In this document: in pieces, positions 1-6,323 of the stretch | How the letters are laid out: each line of letters opens with the position of its first letter | Numbering within the stretch: position 1 is the stretch's first letter | DNA from: an uncultured Clostridia bacterium | GTDB lineage: Bacteria; Bacillota; Clostridia; Oscillospirales; Oscillospiraceae | Reading direction: 5' to 3' | Length of the DNA: 11,106 nucleotides | Assembly (NCBI GenBank): GCA_947169005.1 | Contig: CAMVOG010000060.1 | Span: 1 to 11,106, forward strand | The notes under the pieces: model-generated | Database searches by the model: none | The model's input: only the letters and a program-made list of their open reading frames with translations | What the model was told of the DNA's origin: nothing | Program-made: the position numbers and the translations under genes

Positions 1-2
1 AG

Positions 3-374
3 CCCGCCCCTGCCCCGAAAAAAACCGTGGAAAAAGCCCCGCTGCCCGAGGGCCTTGCCTCTATTGACGACTTCAAAAAACTGGAGCTGCGGGTAGCGAA
101 GATCGTGGCCTGCGAGCCTGTCCCCAAGGCGGATAAGCTGCTCTGCCTCCAACTGGAGGTGGGGGAGGAGAAACGCCAGGTGGTATCCGGCATCGCTCCC
201 TGGTATAAGCCCGAGGAGCTGCTGGGCCGCAACGTGGTGCTGCTCTATAATCTCCAGCCCGCGAAGCTCCGGGGCGTGGAGAGCCGGGGCATGATCCTGG
301 CCGCCTCTGCCAATGACCGGGCCTATGTGATATTCCCCGGCGACGAGCTCCCCAGCGGCAGCCGGATCAGCTAA
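3..374 (+). CDS. metG: Methionyl-tRNA synthetase, C-terminal tRNA-binding domain (5'-truncated by window edge)
   Basis: The frame is open to the left edge, so this is the 3' end of a longer gene. The first visible residues (PAPAPKK, then TVEKAP) form a Pro/Ala/Lys-rich linker of the kind that joins the anticodon-binding domain to the C-terminal domain in long bacterial MetRS. The next ~100 residues are an EMAP-II/Trbp111-like OB-fold: IDDFKKLELRVAKI, then KADKLLCLQLEVG, QVVSGIAPWY, GRNVVLLYNL, and LRGVESRGMILAAS near the end. In MetRS this domain dimerises the enzyme and adds non-specific tRNA affinity; catalysis lies in the missing upstream part. A GTG at 27 could formally start a short ORF, but there is no convincing ribosome-binding site and the frame is open upstream. 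A stand-alone Trbp111-type or PheT-related tRNA-binding protein is the alternative; the linker argues for MetRS. A hairpin lies ~90 bp past the stop. Confidence 0.88.
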   Translation, partial: PAPAPKKTVEKAPLPEGLASIDDFKKLELRVAKIVACEPVPKADKLLCLQLEVGEEKRQVVSGIAPWYKPEELLGRNVVLLYNLQPAKLRGVESRGMILAASANDRAYVIFPGDELPSGSRIS

Positions 375-463
375 GTATCAGTTCAGAGTTCAGAGCCGAG
401 AGCTTTTCAGACTATAGACAAAGTTAAATAGTTGTTGACCGATGCATATTTGCATGGGGGTCT

Positions 464-489
464 GTGAGGGGGAGGGGACTCCCCCTCAC
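464..489 (+). terminator. Probable rho-independent terminator of metG
   Basis: An 11-bp perfect stem (GTGAGGGGGAG at 464-474, CTCCCCCTCAC at 479-489) closes a GGGA loop and is followed by GTTTTG and a T-rich stretch. The T-run is short, so efficiency is uncertain. It lies between the convergent metG and ytvI stops. Read from the ytvI side there is no T-run after the stem, so it looks directional toward metG, though the stem itself could stop or protect both mRNAs. Confidence 0.68.
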
Positions 490-509
490 GTTTTGATCCT
501 CTTTCAGCC

Positions 510-1577
510 TTAGTGCCACAGCCTGATCCATCCCCTGTCGTTTAATTGCTTCAATACGAGCAGGGAGGGCGGGAACAGCAGCATCCCCCATACTCCCGCC
601 AGGCGGGCCCCGCAGTAGAGGGCCAGCAACGCGGCCACCGGGTGGAGCCCGCTGCGGCTGCCGATGAGCTTCGGCTCCAGCAGGCTGCGTACCAGGCTTA
701 CCAGAGCCCAGGTGAGGCTGAGAAAGACGGCCCGCCTCGTTTCACCCAGCAGCAGGCTCCCCAGAGCCCAGGGCAGCAGGACCGTCCCCGTTCCCAGCAG
801 GGGCAGGGCATCCACCAAGGCCACCGCCGCGGCGGCCAGCATGGACCGGTCCACCCCCAGGAAGAGAAAGGCCAGGCTCAGCTCCACGAAGGTGATCCCC
901 ATGAGCTTGAGCTGAGCCCCGGCCCATTGCCCCAGGGCCGCGCAGACGTCCCGCTTCATCTGCCCTGCCCGTTCCCGGAGCGGGGCCGGGACCTGTCTGT
1001 ACAGAAAGGAACGCACCTCCGGCCAGCCCTCCGTCAGATAAAAGAGGGCAAGGGCAAAGCTGAAAAAGAGGAAGAGCAGGGAGGGGGCCTTGGCCGCCGC
1101 TCCACTCAGCGCAGAGAGCAGCGTGCCGTACAGGGCGGCGGGGAGCTCCCCCAGCGCGCCTCTGAGACTGTCCAGCGCCGTGCGGCATAGCTTTGCCGTG
1201 TCCGGCGGCAGGCTGTCCACAAATGCGTTCAGTTCGCCTTCGACGCCTTGAAAGGGAGCGGACAAGGCGGCTAAGCGCTCCGGAAGGGCGGCTGCAAAGT
1301 CTCCCGCCGCGGAGAGGAGCCTTGTGCCCAGAAAAAAGAGCAGGGCCAGCAGCAGCCCCAGCAGCAGTAAAACCGCCAGGGCCGCGGAGTAGGCCCGCCG
1401 CAGCCCCAGGCATCGGTAGAGCGCGCCGACGGGCCTCTCCAGCAGAGAGGCAAAGAGCAGGGCCAGCAGAAAAGGCAGCAGAAAGGGCACCGCGAAGCGC
1501 GCGGCCAAATACAGCAGCCCTGCCGCCAGCAGGGGAGGCAGGAGCCTTTTGAGGGCAAAGGTCAGCTTGTTTTTCAT
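510..1577 (-). CDS. ytvI: YtvI-like sporulation integral membrane protein, AI-2E transporter family permease
   Basis: A 355-residue polytopic membrane protein. Hydrophobic segments fall at about residues 12-45, 63-84, 165-183, 222-242, 245-275, 283-298 and 312-343. A more polar, probably extracytoplasmic stretch (about 88-160) follows the second segment. This is the AI-2E/PerM layout. Family-type motifs are GQWAGAQLKLMGITF near 217, ALVDALPLLGTGTVLLPW at 253-270, and LEPKLIGSRSGLHP at 300-313. The YtvI subgroup is associated with sporulation in Bacillus and Clostridia; its transported substrate, if any, is not established. The start is chosen at MKNKLTFALKRLL because a positively charged N-terminus leads straight into the first membrane helix. 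No clear Shine-Dalgarno precedes it; instead a perfect 9-bp hairpin sits 10 nt upstream. It diverges from hom and converges on metG. Other PerM/AI-2E paralogues cannot be excluded by eye. Confidence 0.83.
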   Translation of the reverse strand: MKNKLTFALKRLLPPLLAAGLLYLAARFAVPFLLPFLLALLFASLLERPVGALYRCLGLRRAYSAALAVLLLLGLLLALLFFLGTRLLSAAGDFAAALPERLAALSAPFQGVEGELNAFVDSLPPDTAKLCRTALDSLRGALGELPAALYGTLLSALSGAAAKAPSLLFLFFSFALALFYLTEGWPEVRSFLYRQVPAPLRERAGQMKRDVCAALGQWAGAQLKLMGITFVELSLAFLFLGVDRSMLAAAAVALVDALPLLGTGTVLLPWALGSLLLGETRRAVFLSLTWALVSLVRSLLEPKLIGSRSGLHPVAALLALYCGARLAGVWGMLLFPPSLLVLKQLNDRGWIRLWH

Positions 1578-1587
1578 ATTCGTACCG

Positions 1588-1609
1588 GCGGCAGAAGGTA
1601 TTCTGCCGC
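1588..1609 (-). promoter_or_regulatory. Perfect inverted repeat in the ytvI 5' leader
   Basis: Arms GCGGCAGAA (1588-1596) and TTCTGCCGC (1601-1609) are perfectly complementary around a 4-nt loop (GGTA on plus, TACC in the ytvI mRNA). It ends 10 nt before the ytvI ATG, where a ribosome-binding site would be expected, and no GGAGG-like site is visible there. It could act as an RNA hairpin affecting translation or as a small operator. It lacks a T-run, so it is not an ordinary terminator. Confidence 0.55.
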
Positions 1610-1637
1610 ATAATTATGAAAAGAATGAGGAAAAAGA

Positions 1638-1666
1638 TTGATTATTTCTCCGTCCTGTGCTAAACT
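1638..1666 (+). promoter_or_regulatory. Sigma-A-type promoter of hom
   Basis: TTGATT (1638-1643) and TAAACT (1661-1666) are separated by exactly 17 nt, in a locally AT-rich stretch between the divergent ytvI and hom genes. Initiation would fall near 1673, giving a leader of about 94 nt before the hom ATG. Confidence 0.62.
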
Positions 1667-1677
1667 AATTCATTATA

Positions 1678-1695
1678 GCCCCACTCATTTGGGGC
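1678..1695 (+). promoter_or_regulatory. Hairpin at the predicted 5' end of the hom mRNA
   Basis: GCCCCA (1678-1683) pairs with TGGGGC (1690-1695) around a 6-nt loop. It begins only about 5 nt after the predicted hom start point, so it would cap the 5' end of the transcript. A weaker GCGGC/GCCGC pair follows at 1720-1736. I see no T-box, threonine-codon leader peptide or known riboswitch pattern. Confidence 0.4.
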
Positions 1696-1766
1696 ATGCC
1701 TTAGTTTTCACTTGTCCGGGCGGCCTTATGCGCCGCGGATAAAAATACAATGGGGGATATCCGATT

Positions 1767-2969
1767 ATGATTTACGCTGCTGTTTTGGGCTATGGCACCG
1801 TGGGCTCCGGCGTTGTGGAGCTTCTGGACCGCAACCGTGATAAGATCGCCAAGGGCGTAGGGGACGAGGTCGCCGTCAAATACATCCTGGATGTGCGGGA
1901 GTTTCCCGACAGCCCCTATGCTTCTCTCTTCGTGAAGGATTTCGCCGTCATCGAGGCGGACCCGGAGGTGGCCGTGGTGGTGGAGACCATCGGCGGCGTC
2001 GGCGTGGCCCAGACCTTTACCCGCCGTGCTCTGGAGGCGGGCAAGAGCGTCGTCACCTCCAATAAGGAGCTTGTGTCTGAATTCGGCTGCGAGCTGCTGG
2101 CCCTGGGCAAGGAGCATCACGCCTGCTATCTTTTTGAAGCCAGCGTGGGCGGCGGCGTCCCGATCCTGCACCCCATCAGCGTTTGTCTGAACGGGGATGA
2201 GCTCACGGAGGTTTACGGCATCGTCAACGGCACTACCAATTATATTCTGACCCAGATGATCCAGAACGGCCTCAGCTTTGAAACGGCCCTGCGCCAGGCC
2301 CAGGAGTTGGGTTACGCCGAGCGCAATCCCTCCGCCGACGTCAACGGCGTGGATACCTGCCGTAAGATCTGCATCCTGGCGGACCTGGCCTTTGGCAAGA
2401 ACATTGCCCCCTCCACGGTCCGCACCGAGGGCATCGCGGATATTCAGATGGCGGATATCGCCGCCGCTGCCTCCATCCATGCCCACATCAAGCTCATTGG
2501 CCGCACCGTTCGGGGCGAGGATGGACGCATTGCCTCCTACGTGGCGCCCCACGTGCTGCTGATGGAGAATCTGCTGGCCCACGTGGAGGACGTATTCAAC
2601 GGCATCGTGGTCAAGGGCGGCGCTACGGGCGAGACCATGTTCTACGGCAAGGGCGCGGGCAAAATGCCCACCGCCACCGCCGTCGTCTCCGATATCTGCG
2701 AGGCTCTGCGCCGCTGCCGCGCGGAGGCCTTCCCCCACTGGGAGATGGCCGGGGAGGAGGTCCTGGCGGACCCGGACGAGCTGGTGAATCGCTGGTATAT
2801 CCGCGCGAATATGGACCATGACGAAGCTGCAGTCCTCTTTGGGGACGTGACGGTGCTGCAAACGGATGAGAACGGCACGGCCTTCCTCACCGGCCCCATG
2901 AGCGGCTTTGCCTGCGCCGAGAAGCTGGAGGGCGTGGACGCCCTGGCGGTTTACAGAGTGCTGGAATAA
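1767..2969 (+). CDS. hom: Homoserine dehydrogenase with a short, ACT-like C-terminal tail
   Basis: NAD(P)H-dependent reduction of aspartate-4-semialdehyde to homoserine, the branch point toward threonine and methionine; cytosolic. The 400-residue protein opens with a Rossmann nucleotide-binding loop, LGYGTVGSG at 7-15. TSNKELV carries K100 in the catalytic region, GIVNGTTNYIL (151-161) is the family signature, and E185, D196 and K200 match the Glu/Asp/Lys substrate-binding and catalytic set of the family with the same 11- and 4-residue spacing. GKGAGKMPTATAVVSDI (294-310) closes the catalytic domain. The remaining ~85 residues begin like an ACT domain (NRWYIRANMD) but are shorter than the usual regulatory domain, the protein being ~30 residues shorter than Bacillus-type Hom. 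A GGGGGA ribosome-binding site at 1752-1757 supports the ATG. It is alone in its transcription unit: promoter upstream at 1638, terminator at 3001. Confidence 0.95.
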   Translation: MIYAAVLGYGTVGSGVVELLDRNRDKIAKGVGDEVAVKYILDVREFPDSPYASLFVKDFAVIEADPEVAVVVETIGGVGVAQTFTRRALEAGKSVVTSNKELVSEFGCELLALGKEHHACYLFEASVGGGVPILHPISVCLNGDELTEVYGIVNGTTNYILTQMIQNGLSFETALRQAQELGYAERNPSADVNGVDTCRKICILADLAFGKNIAPSTVRTEGIADIQMADIAAAASIHAHIKLIGRTVRGEDGRIASYVAPHVLLMENLLAHVEDVFNGIVVKGGATGETMFYGKGAGKMPTATAVVSDICEALRRCRAEAFPHWEMAGEEVLADPDELVNRWYIRANMDHDEAAVLFGDVTVLQTDENGTAFLTGPMSGFACAEKLEGVDALAVYRVLE

Positions 2970-3000
2970 GCGTAGTACGAAAAGAGAACGAGATACAAAA

Positions 3001-3031
3001 ACCACGCGAGCGTTTAATTCGCTCGCGTGGT
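3001..3031. terminator. Bidirectional rho-independent terminator between hom and the PBP gene
   Basis: A 12-bp perfect stem (ACCACGCGAGCG at 3001-3012, CGCTCGCGTGGT at 3020-3031) closes a 7-nt AT loop. Plus strand: followed by ATCTTTTTC. Minus strand: followed by a T-run from the AAAAA at 2996-3000. It lies 31 bp after the hom stop and 10 bp after the PBP stop, so it can end both convergent transcripts. Confidence 0.93.
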
Positions 3032-3041
3032 ATCTTTTTCT

Positions 3042-6020
3042 TTATCCGCCGTAGAAGAGAGAGCCTGAGCCGCCCTCACTGCCGGGCTCCGGCTCGGTGG
3101 CCTCGCCCGGGCCGGGCGTTTCGCCGGGCTCGGTGGTTTCACCTGGCTCGGTAGTCTCACCTGGCTCGGTGGTTTCGCCTGGCTCGGTGGTCTCACCTGG
3201 CTCGGTGGTCTCACCTGGCTCGGTGGTCTCGCCGGGCTCGGTGCCTTCGCCGGGCTCGGTGGTCTCGCCGGGCTCAGTGGTCTCGCCGGGCTCGGTGGTC
3301 TCACCGGGCTCAGTGGCTTCGCCGGGCTCTGTACCCTCGCCCGGCTCCTCCGGTTCATCGGTTTCCTCCTCGCCGTAATGGCCGCGGTAGGCATAGTTTG
3401 GCGGGCGCTCCAAAACGTCGGGCGAGTTCTCGGTGATCTCCTGGGCCGGGGTAAAGGGTCCGCCCGTGTGCGGGTCGATCAGTCCGCCGGTATTGGGGTC
3501 GATCAGCGCGCCGGTCTTCCAGTCCACGACCCAGCCGCTGTATTGGTCGATCACCCGGTCGTTGACCGTATCGTAGAACATGCCCGTGCGCGGGTTGATC
3601 AGATACCCGGTGGAGGAATCAATAAACCAACCGCTTTCGGGGTCAAGATTATGCTGGGTGCAGGGCTCCAGCTCTCCCAGCACGTAATGGACCAGCTGAT
3701 CCTCGATCAAAGTGGCGTCCTTGACCCCGTAGCAGGAGCCGGAGGCGTAGTAGGGCGGGGTGCGCACCGTTGTGGTCGCTTTGCTGAGGTCCAGCACGGA
3801 GTAGCTCTTGATGCCGCTCTCGGGGCAATTCTCGGTGGGCAGCGCCATGGAGGCAGAGCAGAGGTCCGTCATCACATGGCAGGTGCAGTACTGGGTGGGG
3901 GCCTTGCTGTTTTCAATATAGAGGGTCATGGTGTTGTCGCCGCGCAGATCAGCGTGGCAGGCGCTGGTCGCCAGCAGCCCCGTATCGGGGCAGACCGTCA
4001 CCTTCGTCATATTCTCGGGCCTGGGGAAGGGGACGTTTTCCAGCGCCAGCTCCTCGTTGACCCGCTCCATGACCTGCTTCCACATGCCGGCAGCGGGGTT
4101 GGAGCTGCTGCCCATATTCTCGGGGATCCGGTATCCGCTCCAGGCCGCGGCCACATAATAGGGAGTGAAGCCCACAAACCAGCGGTCACGCCAGTCGTTG
4201 GAGGAACCGGTCTTGCCCGCGGCGGGCATATTGGAGAGGCGGGCCGGGGTGCCGGTACCGGTGTTCACGGCGTTTTCCAGCATATCCCGCATATAATAGG
4301 CGGTGGTGCTGGAGAAGGCCACCGTCTGCTGGGGCACGTTCTCATAGACCAGGTTGCCCTGGGAATCTTCGATGCGGGAGAAGGTGCGCCCGGCAGTGTA
4401 AATGCCGTCGTTGACGAAGGCGGTATAGGCCGAGGCCATTTCCCGCACGGAAACGCCGTTGGTCAGCTCGCCCAGAGACAGGGAAGCGTAACCGATGTCG
4501 GTCAGGCCGTTCTGCTCCTCCACCAGGGTAAGGCCCAGCCGTTGGGTCAGGAAGTTGTAGGAGACCTGGGGAGTGATATCGTCGATGATCTGGGCGGCGA
4601 TGGTGTTTTTGGAGCGCTGCAGGGCGTAGCGGATGTTGATAAGGCCCGAGTTGGAGCCGTCGTCGTTGTTGGGGAACCAGTTGGTGCCCTTCAGCTTGAT
4701 GGAGGCAATGTCCATATACAGGGAGTAGGGCATGATCACGCCCAGCTCGATCGCGGGGCCGTAGCTGGCGATGGGCTTGATGGAGGAGCCGGGGGAACGG
4801 CGCATCTGTGTCGCCAGGTTGTAAATACGGCTGGCCTTCTTTTCCCCTATGCCGCCGGCCATGGCCTTGATATCGCCGGTAAAGGGGTCTATGAGCACCA
4901 GGGCGGATTCCAGCTCCTGATACGTGCTGAGGCGGTAGCCTTGGGGAAGGTTGTCCCGGGTGGAATAGACGTCGTCCACGATGGCCTGGATCTTCGGGTC
5001 CATGGTGGCGTAGATCTTATATCCGGCGGAAAGAAGCATTTCCTCAGCCGTCTTGTAGGAAATATCCTTTTCCTCCATGAGGTAGTGGATCACGTCCTCG
5101 ATCAGCGCGTCCACAAACCAGGAGGTGTAATGCTCCTCGTCCGGAATATCCGCAGCGTTCTCCTCCACGCGGCCGTGGGTGAAGACGAGAGGCTGGCGCA
5201 TGGCGCTTTTGTACTCCTCGTCATTGATATAGCCCCAGCGCTTCATTTCGCCGAGGATGATCTCCTGCCGCTCCTTGTTGGCCTCCTTGTCGATATAGGG
5301 GTCGTACATGGAGGGATTGTTGGTTATACCGATGATGCAGGCGCACTCAGCCAGGGTAAGGTCCTGCACGTCCTTGCCGAAATACTCGTTGGCCGCGGCG
5401 GAAACGCCCAAGCAGCCCTCGCCGAGATAGATCTTGTTGAGATACCATTCCATGATCTCTTCCTTGGAATAGGTCTTCTCAAATTGCAGCGCCCGGAAGA
5501 TCTCCAGCAGCTTGCGCTTGACCGTGACTTCATCGTATTCCGTCAGGTTCTTGATGAGCTGCTGGGTGATGGTGGAGCCGCCGAAGTTGTTGGACATGCT
5601 CAGGAACATGGAGCCGAAGGCGCCCGCGGTCCTGTACCAGTCCACGCCGTGGTGCTCATAAAAGCGGTGGTCCTCAATGGACACGGCGGCGTATTCCATA
5701 TATTTCGGAATGTCCTCATAATTGGCCCAAAGGGACTTTTTGAGGCCGGAGAGCCGCTCCAGCTCCACATAATCCTGCAGGTCCTCGTCCCAGCAATAGA
5801 CGATACTCGTCTGGGACAGGGCAAAATCCGAGAGCTTTACATCCAGCTCATCGGAAAGAGAGTTTTTCACATAAACGGCAAAAATCAGCACAAAGATCAG
5901 TCCGGTCAGCAGGGCGACCAGCACAACGCTCACGACGATTTTCAAAACCAGGTGGAGGATATCGCCTATCGTCCGTGCGCCGAAAGCAGCGCCTCTCTTG
6001 ACCATATCGCTTCGCTTCAT
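3042..6020 (-). CDS. ponA: Class A penicillin-binding protein (GT51 transglycosylase + transpeptidase) with a two-part repetitive C-terminal tail
   Basis: A 992-residue bifunctional peptidoglycan synthase that polymerises lipid II glycan strands and cross-links stem peptides outside the membrane. The N-terminus is cytoplasmic and basic, with one membrane anchor at about 22-50. The GT51 domain (about 95-275) shows EDHRFYEHHGVD with catalytic E116, GGSTITQQLIKN (147-158), and a KRKLLEIFRALQFEKTYS segment with the second Glu near 173. The transpeptidase domain (about 370-660) has the SxxK nucleophile motif S412-S-I-K415, SxN at S470-K-N472, and KTG at 603-605. After it come a cysteine-rich segment (eight Cys between 677 and 787), eight octapeptide repeats (791-854), then an acidic Glu/Pro/Thr/Gly tail (about 885-980) ending GSLFYGG. 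The tail makes it longer than a typical ~700-900-residue PBP1A. The start is supported by a GAGGAGGTG ribosome-binding site (complement of 6032-6040), spaced somewhat far from the ATG. The exact paralogue name (ponA/mrcA/pbpF) cannot be fixed by eye. Confidence 0.95.
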   Translation of the reverse strand: MKRSDMVKRGAAFGARTIGDILHLVLKIVVSVVLVALLTGLIFVLIFAVYVKNSLSDELDVKLSDFALSQTSIVYCWDEDLQDYVELERLSGLKKSLWANYEDIPKYMEYAAVSIEDHRFYEHHGVDWYRTAGAFGSMFLSMSNNFGGSTITQQLIKNLTEYDEVTVKRKLLEIFRALQFEKTYSKEEIMEWYLNKIYLGEGCLGVSAAANEYFGKDVQDLTLAECACIIGITNNPSMYDPYIDKEANKERQEIILGEMKRWGYINDEEYKSAMRQPLVFTHGRVEENAADIPDEEHYTSWFVDALIEDVIHYLMEEKDISYKTAEEMLLSAGYKIYATMDPKIQAIVDDVYSTRDNLPQGYRLSTYQELESALVLIDPFTGDIKAMAGGIGEKKASRIYNLATQMRRSPGSSIKPIASYGPAIELGVIMPYSLYMDIASIKLKGTNWFPNNDDGSNSGLINIRYALQRSKNTIAAQIIDDITPQVSYNFLTQRLGLTLVEEQNGLTDIGYASLSLGELTNGVSVREMASAYTAFVNDGIYTAGRTFSRIEDSQGNLVYENVPQQTVAFSSTTAYYMRDMLENAVNTGTGTPARLSNMPAAGKTGSSNDWRDRWFVGFTPYYVAAAWSGYRIPENMGSSSNPAAGMWKQVMERVNEELALENVPFPRPENMTKVTVCPDTGLLATSACHADLRGDNTMTLYIENSKAPTQYCTCHVMTDLCSASMALPTENCPESGIKSYSVLDLSKATTTVRTPPYYASGSCYGVKDATLIEDQLVHYVLGELEPCTQHNLDPESGWFIDSSTGYLINPRTGMFYDTVNDRVIDQYSGWVVDWKTGALIDPNTGGLIDPHTGGPFTPAQEITENSPDVLERPPNYAYRGHYGEEETDEPEEPGEGTEPGEATEPGETTEPGETTEPGETTEPGEGTEPGETTEPGETTEPGETTEPGETTEPGETTEPGETTEPGETPGPGEATEPEPGSEGGSGSLFYGG
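3127..3342 (-). repeat. Twelve 18-bp tandem repeats encoding TEPGEx hexapeptides in the PBP tail
   Basis: Twelve units of exactly 18 bp run without interruption. The plus-strand consensus is GGCTCGGTGGTCTCGCCG and the unit boundaries are exact. Reading toward the C-terminus, the variable residue x is Gly, Ala, Thr three times, Gly, then Thr six times. Units differ mostly by third-position changes (TCA/TCG, CCT/CCG), and the runs of near-identical units suggest recent duplication. Because 18 is a multiple of three, gain or loss of units keeps the frame. Degenerate copies flank both ends (EEPGEG before, TPGPGEA after). The encoded segment is acidic, proline-rich and probably extended. Confidence 0.95.
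3459..3650 (-). repeat. Eight tandem octapeptide repeats (LIDPxTGG-like) in the PBP
   Basis: Residues 791-854 divide without gaps into eight 8-residue units. Examples are NLDPESGW (first), VVDWKTGA (sixth in the run, with one intervening degenerate unit earlier), then LIDPNTGG and LIDPHTGG (last two). The pattern is hydrophobic-hydrophobic-Asp/Asn-x-x-Thr/Ser-Gly-(aromatic or Gly); the third unit, FYDTVNDR, is the least conserved. At DNA level the units have diverged more than the 18-bp array next door, so this array looks older and selected at protein level. I do not recognise a named domain. Confidence 0.82.
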
Positions 6021-6111
6021 CTTCTGTCAAACACCTCCTCGGGGAAGAAGACGGGGCCCGGAAGAGCCCTGATGGGTGTCAGCACATATGCGCATACCAC
6101 ACGATTATATT

Positions 6112-6140
6112 ATTATACCACTCTCCTTGAAAAAAGGCAA
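6112..6140 (-). promoter_or_regulatory. Sigma-A-type promoter of the PBP gene
   Basis: On the minus strand, TTGCCT (complement of 6135-6140) is followed by 17 nt and a perfect TATAAT (complement of 6112-6117). Transcription would start near 6105, leaving a leader of about 85 nt. A second TATAAT lies just downstream on the same strand but has no matching upstream box. Confidence 0.75.
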
Positions 6141-6249
6141 GAAAAAAAGCAAAGCGGGTAAAAGCCTGCCTCTTACGGCGGTCTCGCCGCCTGATGCCGA
6201 TAAAACGCTCCCGGGGAAAGATACTTTGGAAATTCATGCCTTTTTGCCA

Positions 6250-6278
6250 TTTACTTTTTTAAAGTATTGTGATAAAAT
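6250..6278 (+). promoter_or_regulatory. Sigma-A-type promoter of the yerC-led operon
   Basis: TTTACT (6250-6255) and TAAAAT (6273-6278) are separated by 17 nt. The predicted start near 6285 gives a leader of about 40 nt. No other convincing promoter is seen before the next four genes. Confidence 0.62.
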
Positions 6279-6323
6279 GCTCAAAAGTGCGATTATGAGT
6301 ACGAGCTTGGGGGTTGGGAACGA

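Larger units (their letters stand above)
6021..6323. other. Divergent intergenic region between the PBP gene and yerC
   Basis: These 303 bp are clearly AT-richer than the flanking genes. They hold the PBP ribosome-binding site (6032-6040, minus), a minus-strand promoter (6112-6140), a plus-strand promoter (6250-6278) and the yerC ribosome-binding site. Between the promoters, about 110 bp show only a weak GGCGG/CCGCC hairpin (6177-6191) and A-rich tracts near 6131-6152. An ORF of 83 codons crosses the region but overlaps both promoters and is not believed. Confidence 0.7.

Noticed and set aside
1673..1766. T-box or threonine/methionine riboswitch in the hom leader
   Set aside because: The leader is about 94 nt, lacks a T-box sequence and anti-terminator/terminator pair, and matches no S-box-like core by eye.
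1701..3005. A 434-codon minus-strand open frame opposite hom
   Set aside because: Antisense shadow; it runs through the hom promoter leader and terminator and shows no protein family features.
3097..3378. Possible CRISPR-like or collagen-like repeat locus on the plus strand
   Set aside because: The 18-bp units are contiguous with no spacers, and the in-frame coding is on the minus strand as the PBP tail; the plus-strand SPGSVV product is a mirror effect.
3378..6161. A 927-codon open frame on the plus strand opposite the PBP gene
   Set aside because: It is the antisense of a well-supported gene, encodes a Gly/Val/His-rich sequence with no recognisable domain, and arises from GC-rich codon use leaving few stops in that frame.
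6177..6191. GGCGG/CCGCC hairpin in the intergenic region
   Set aside because: Only 5 bp, with no T-run on either strand; likely chance in GC-rich DNA.
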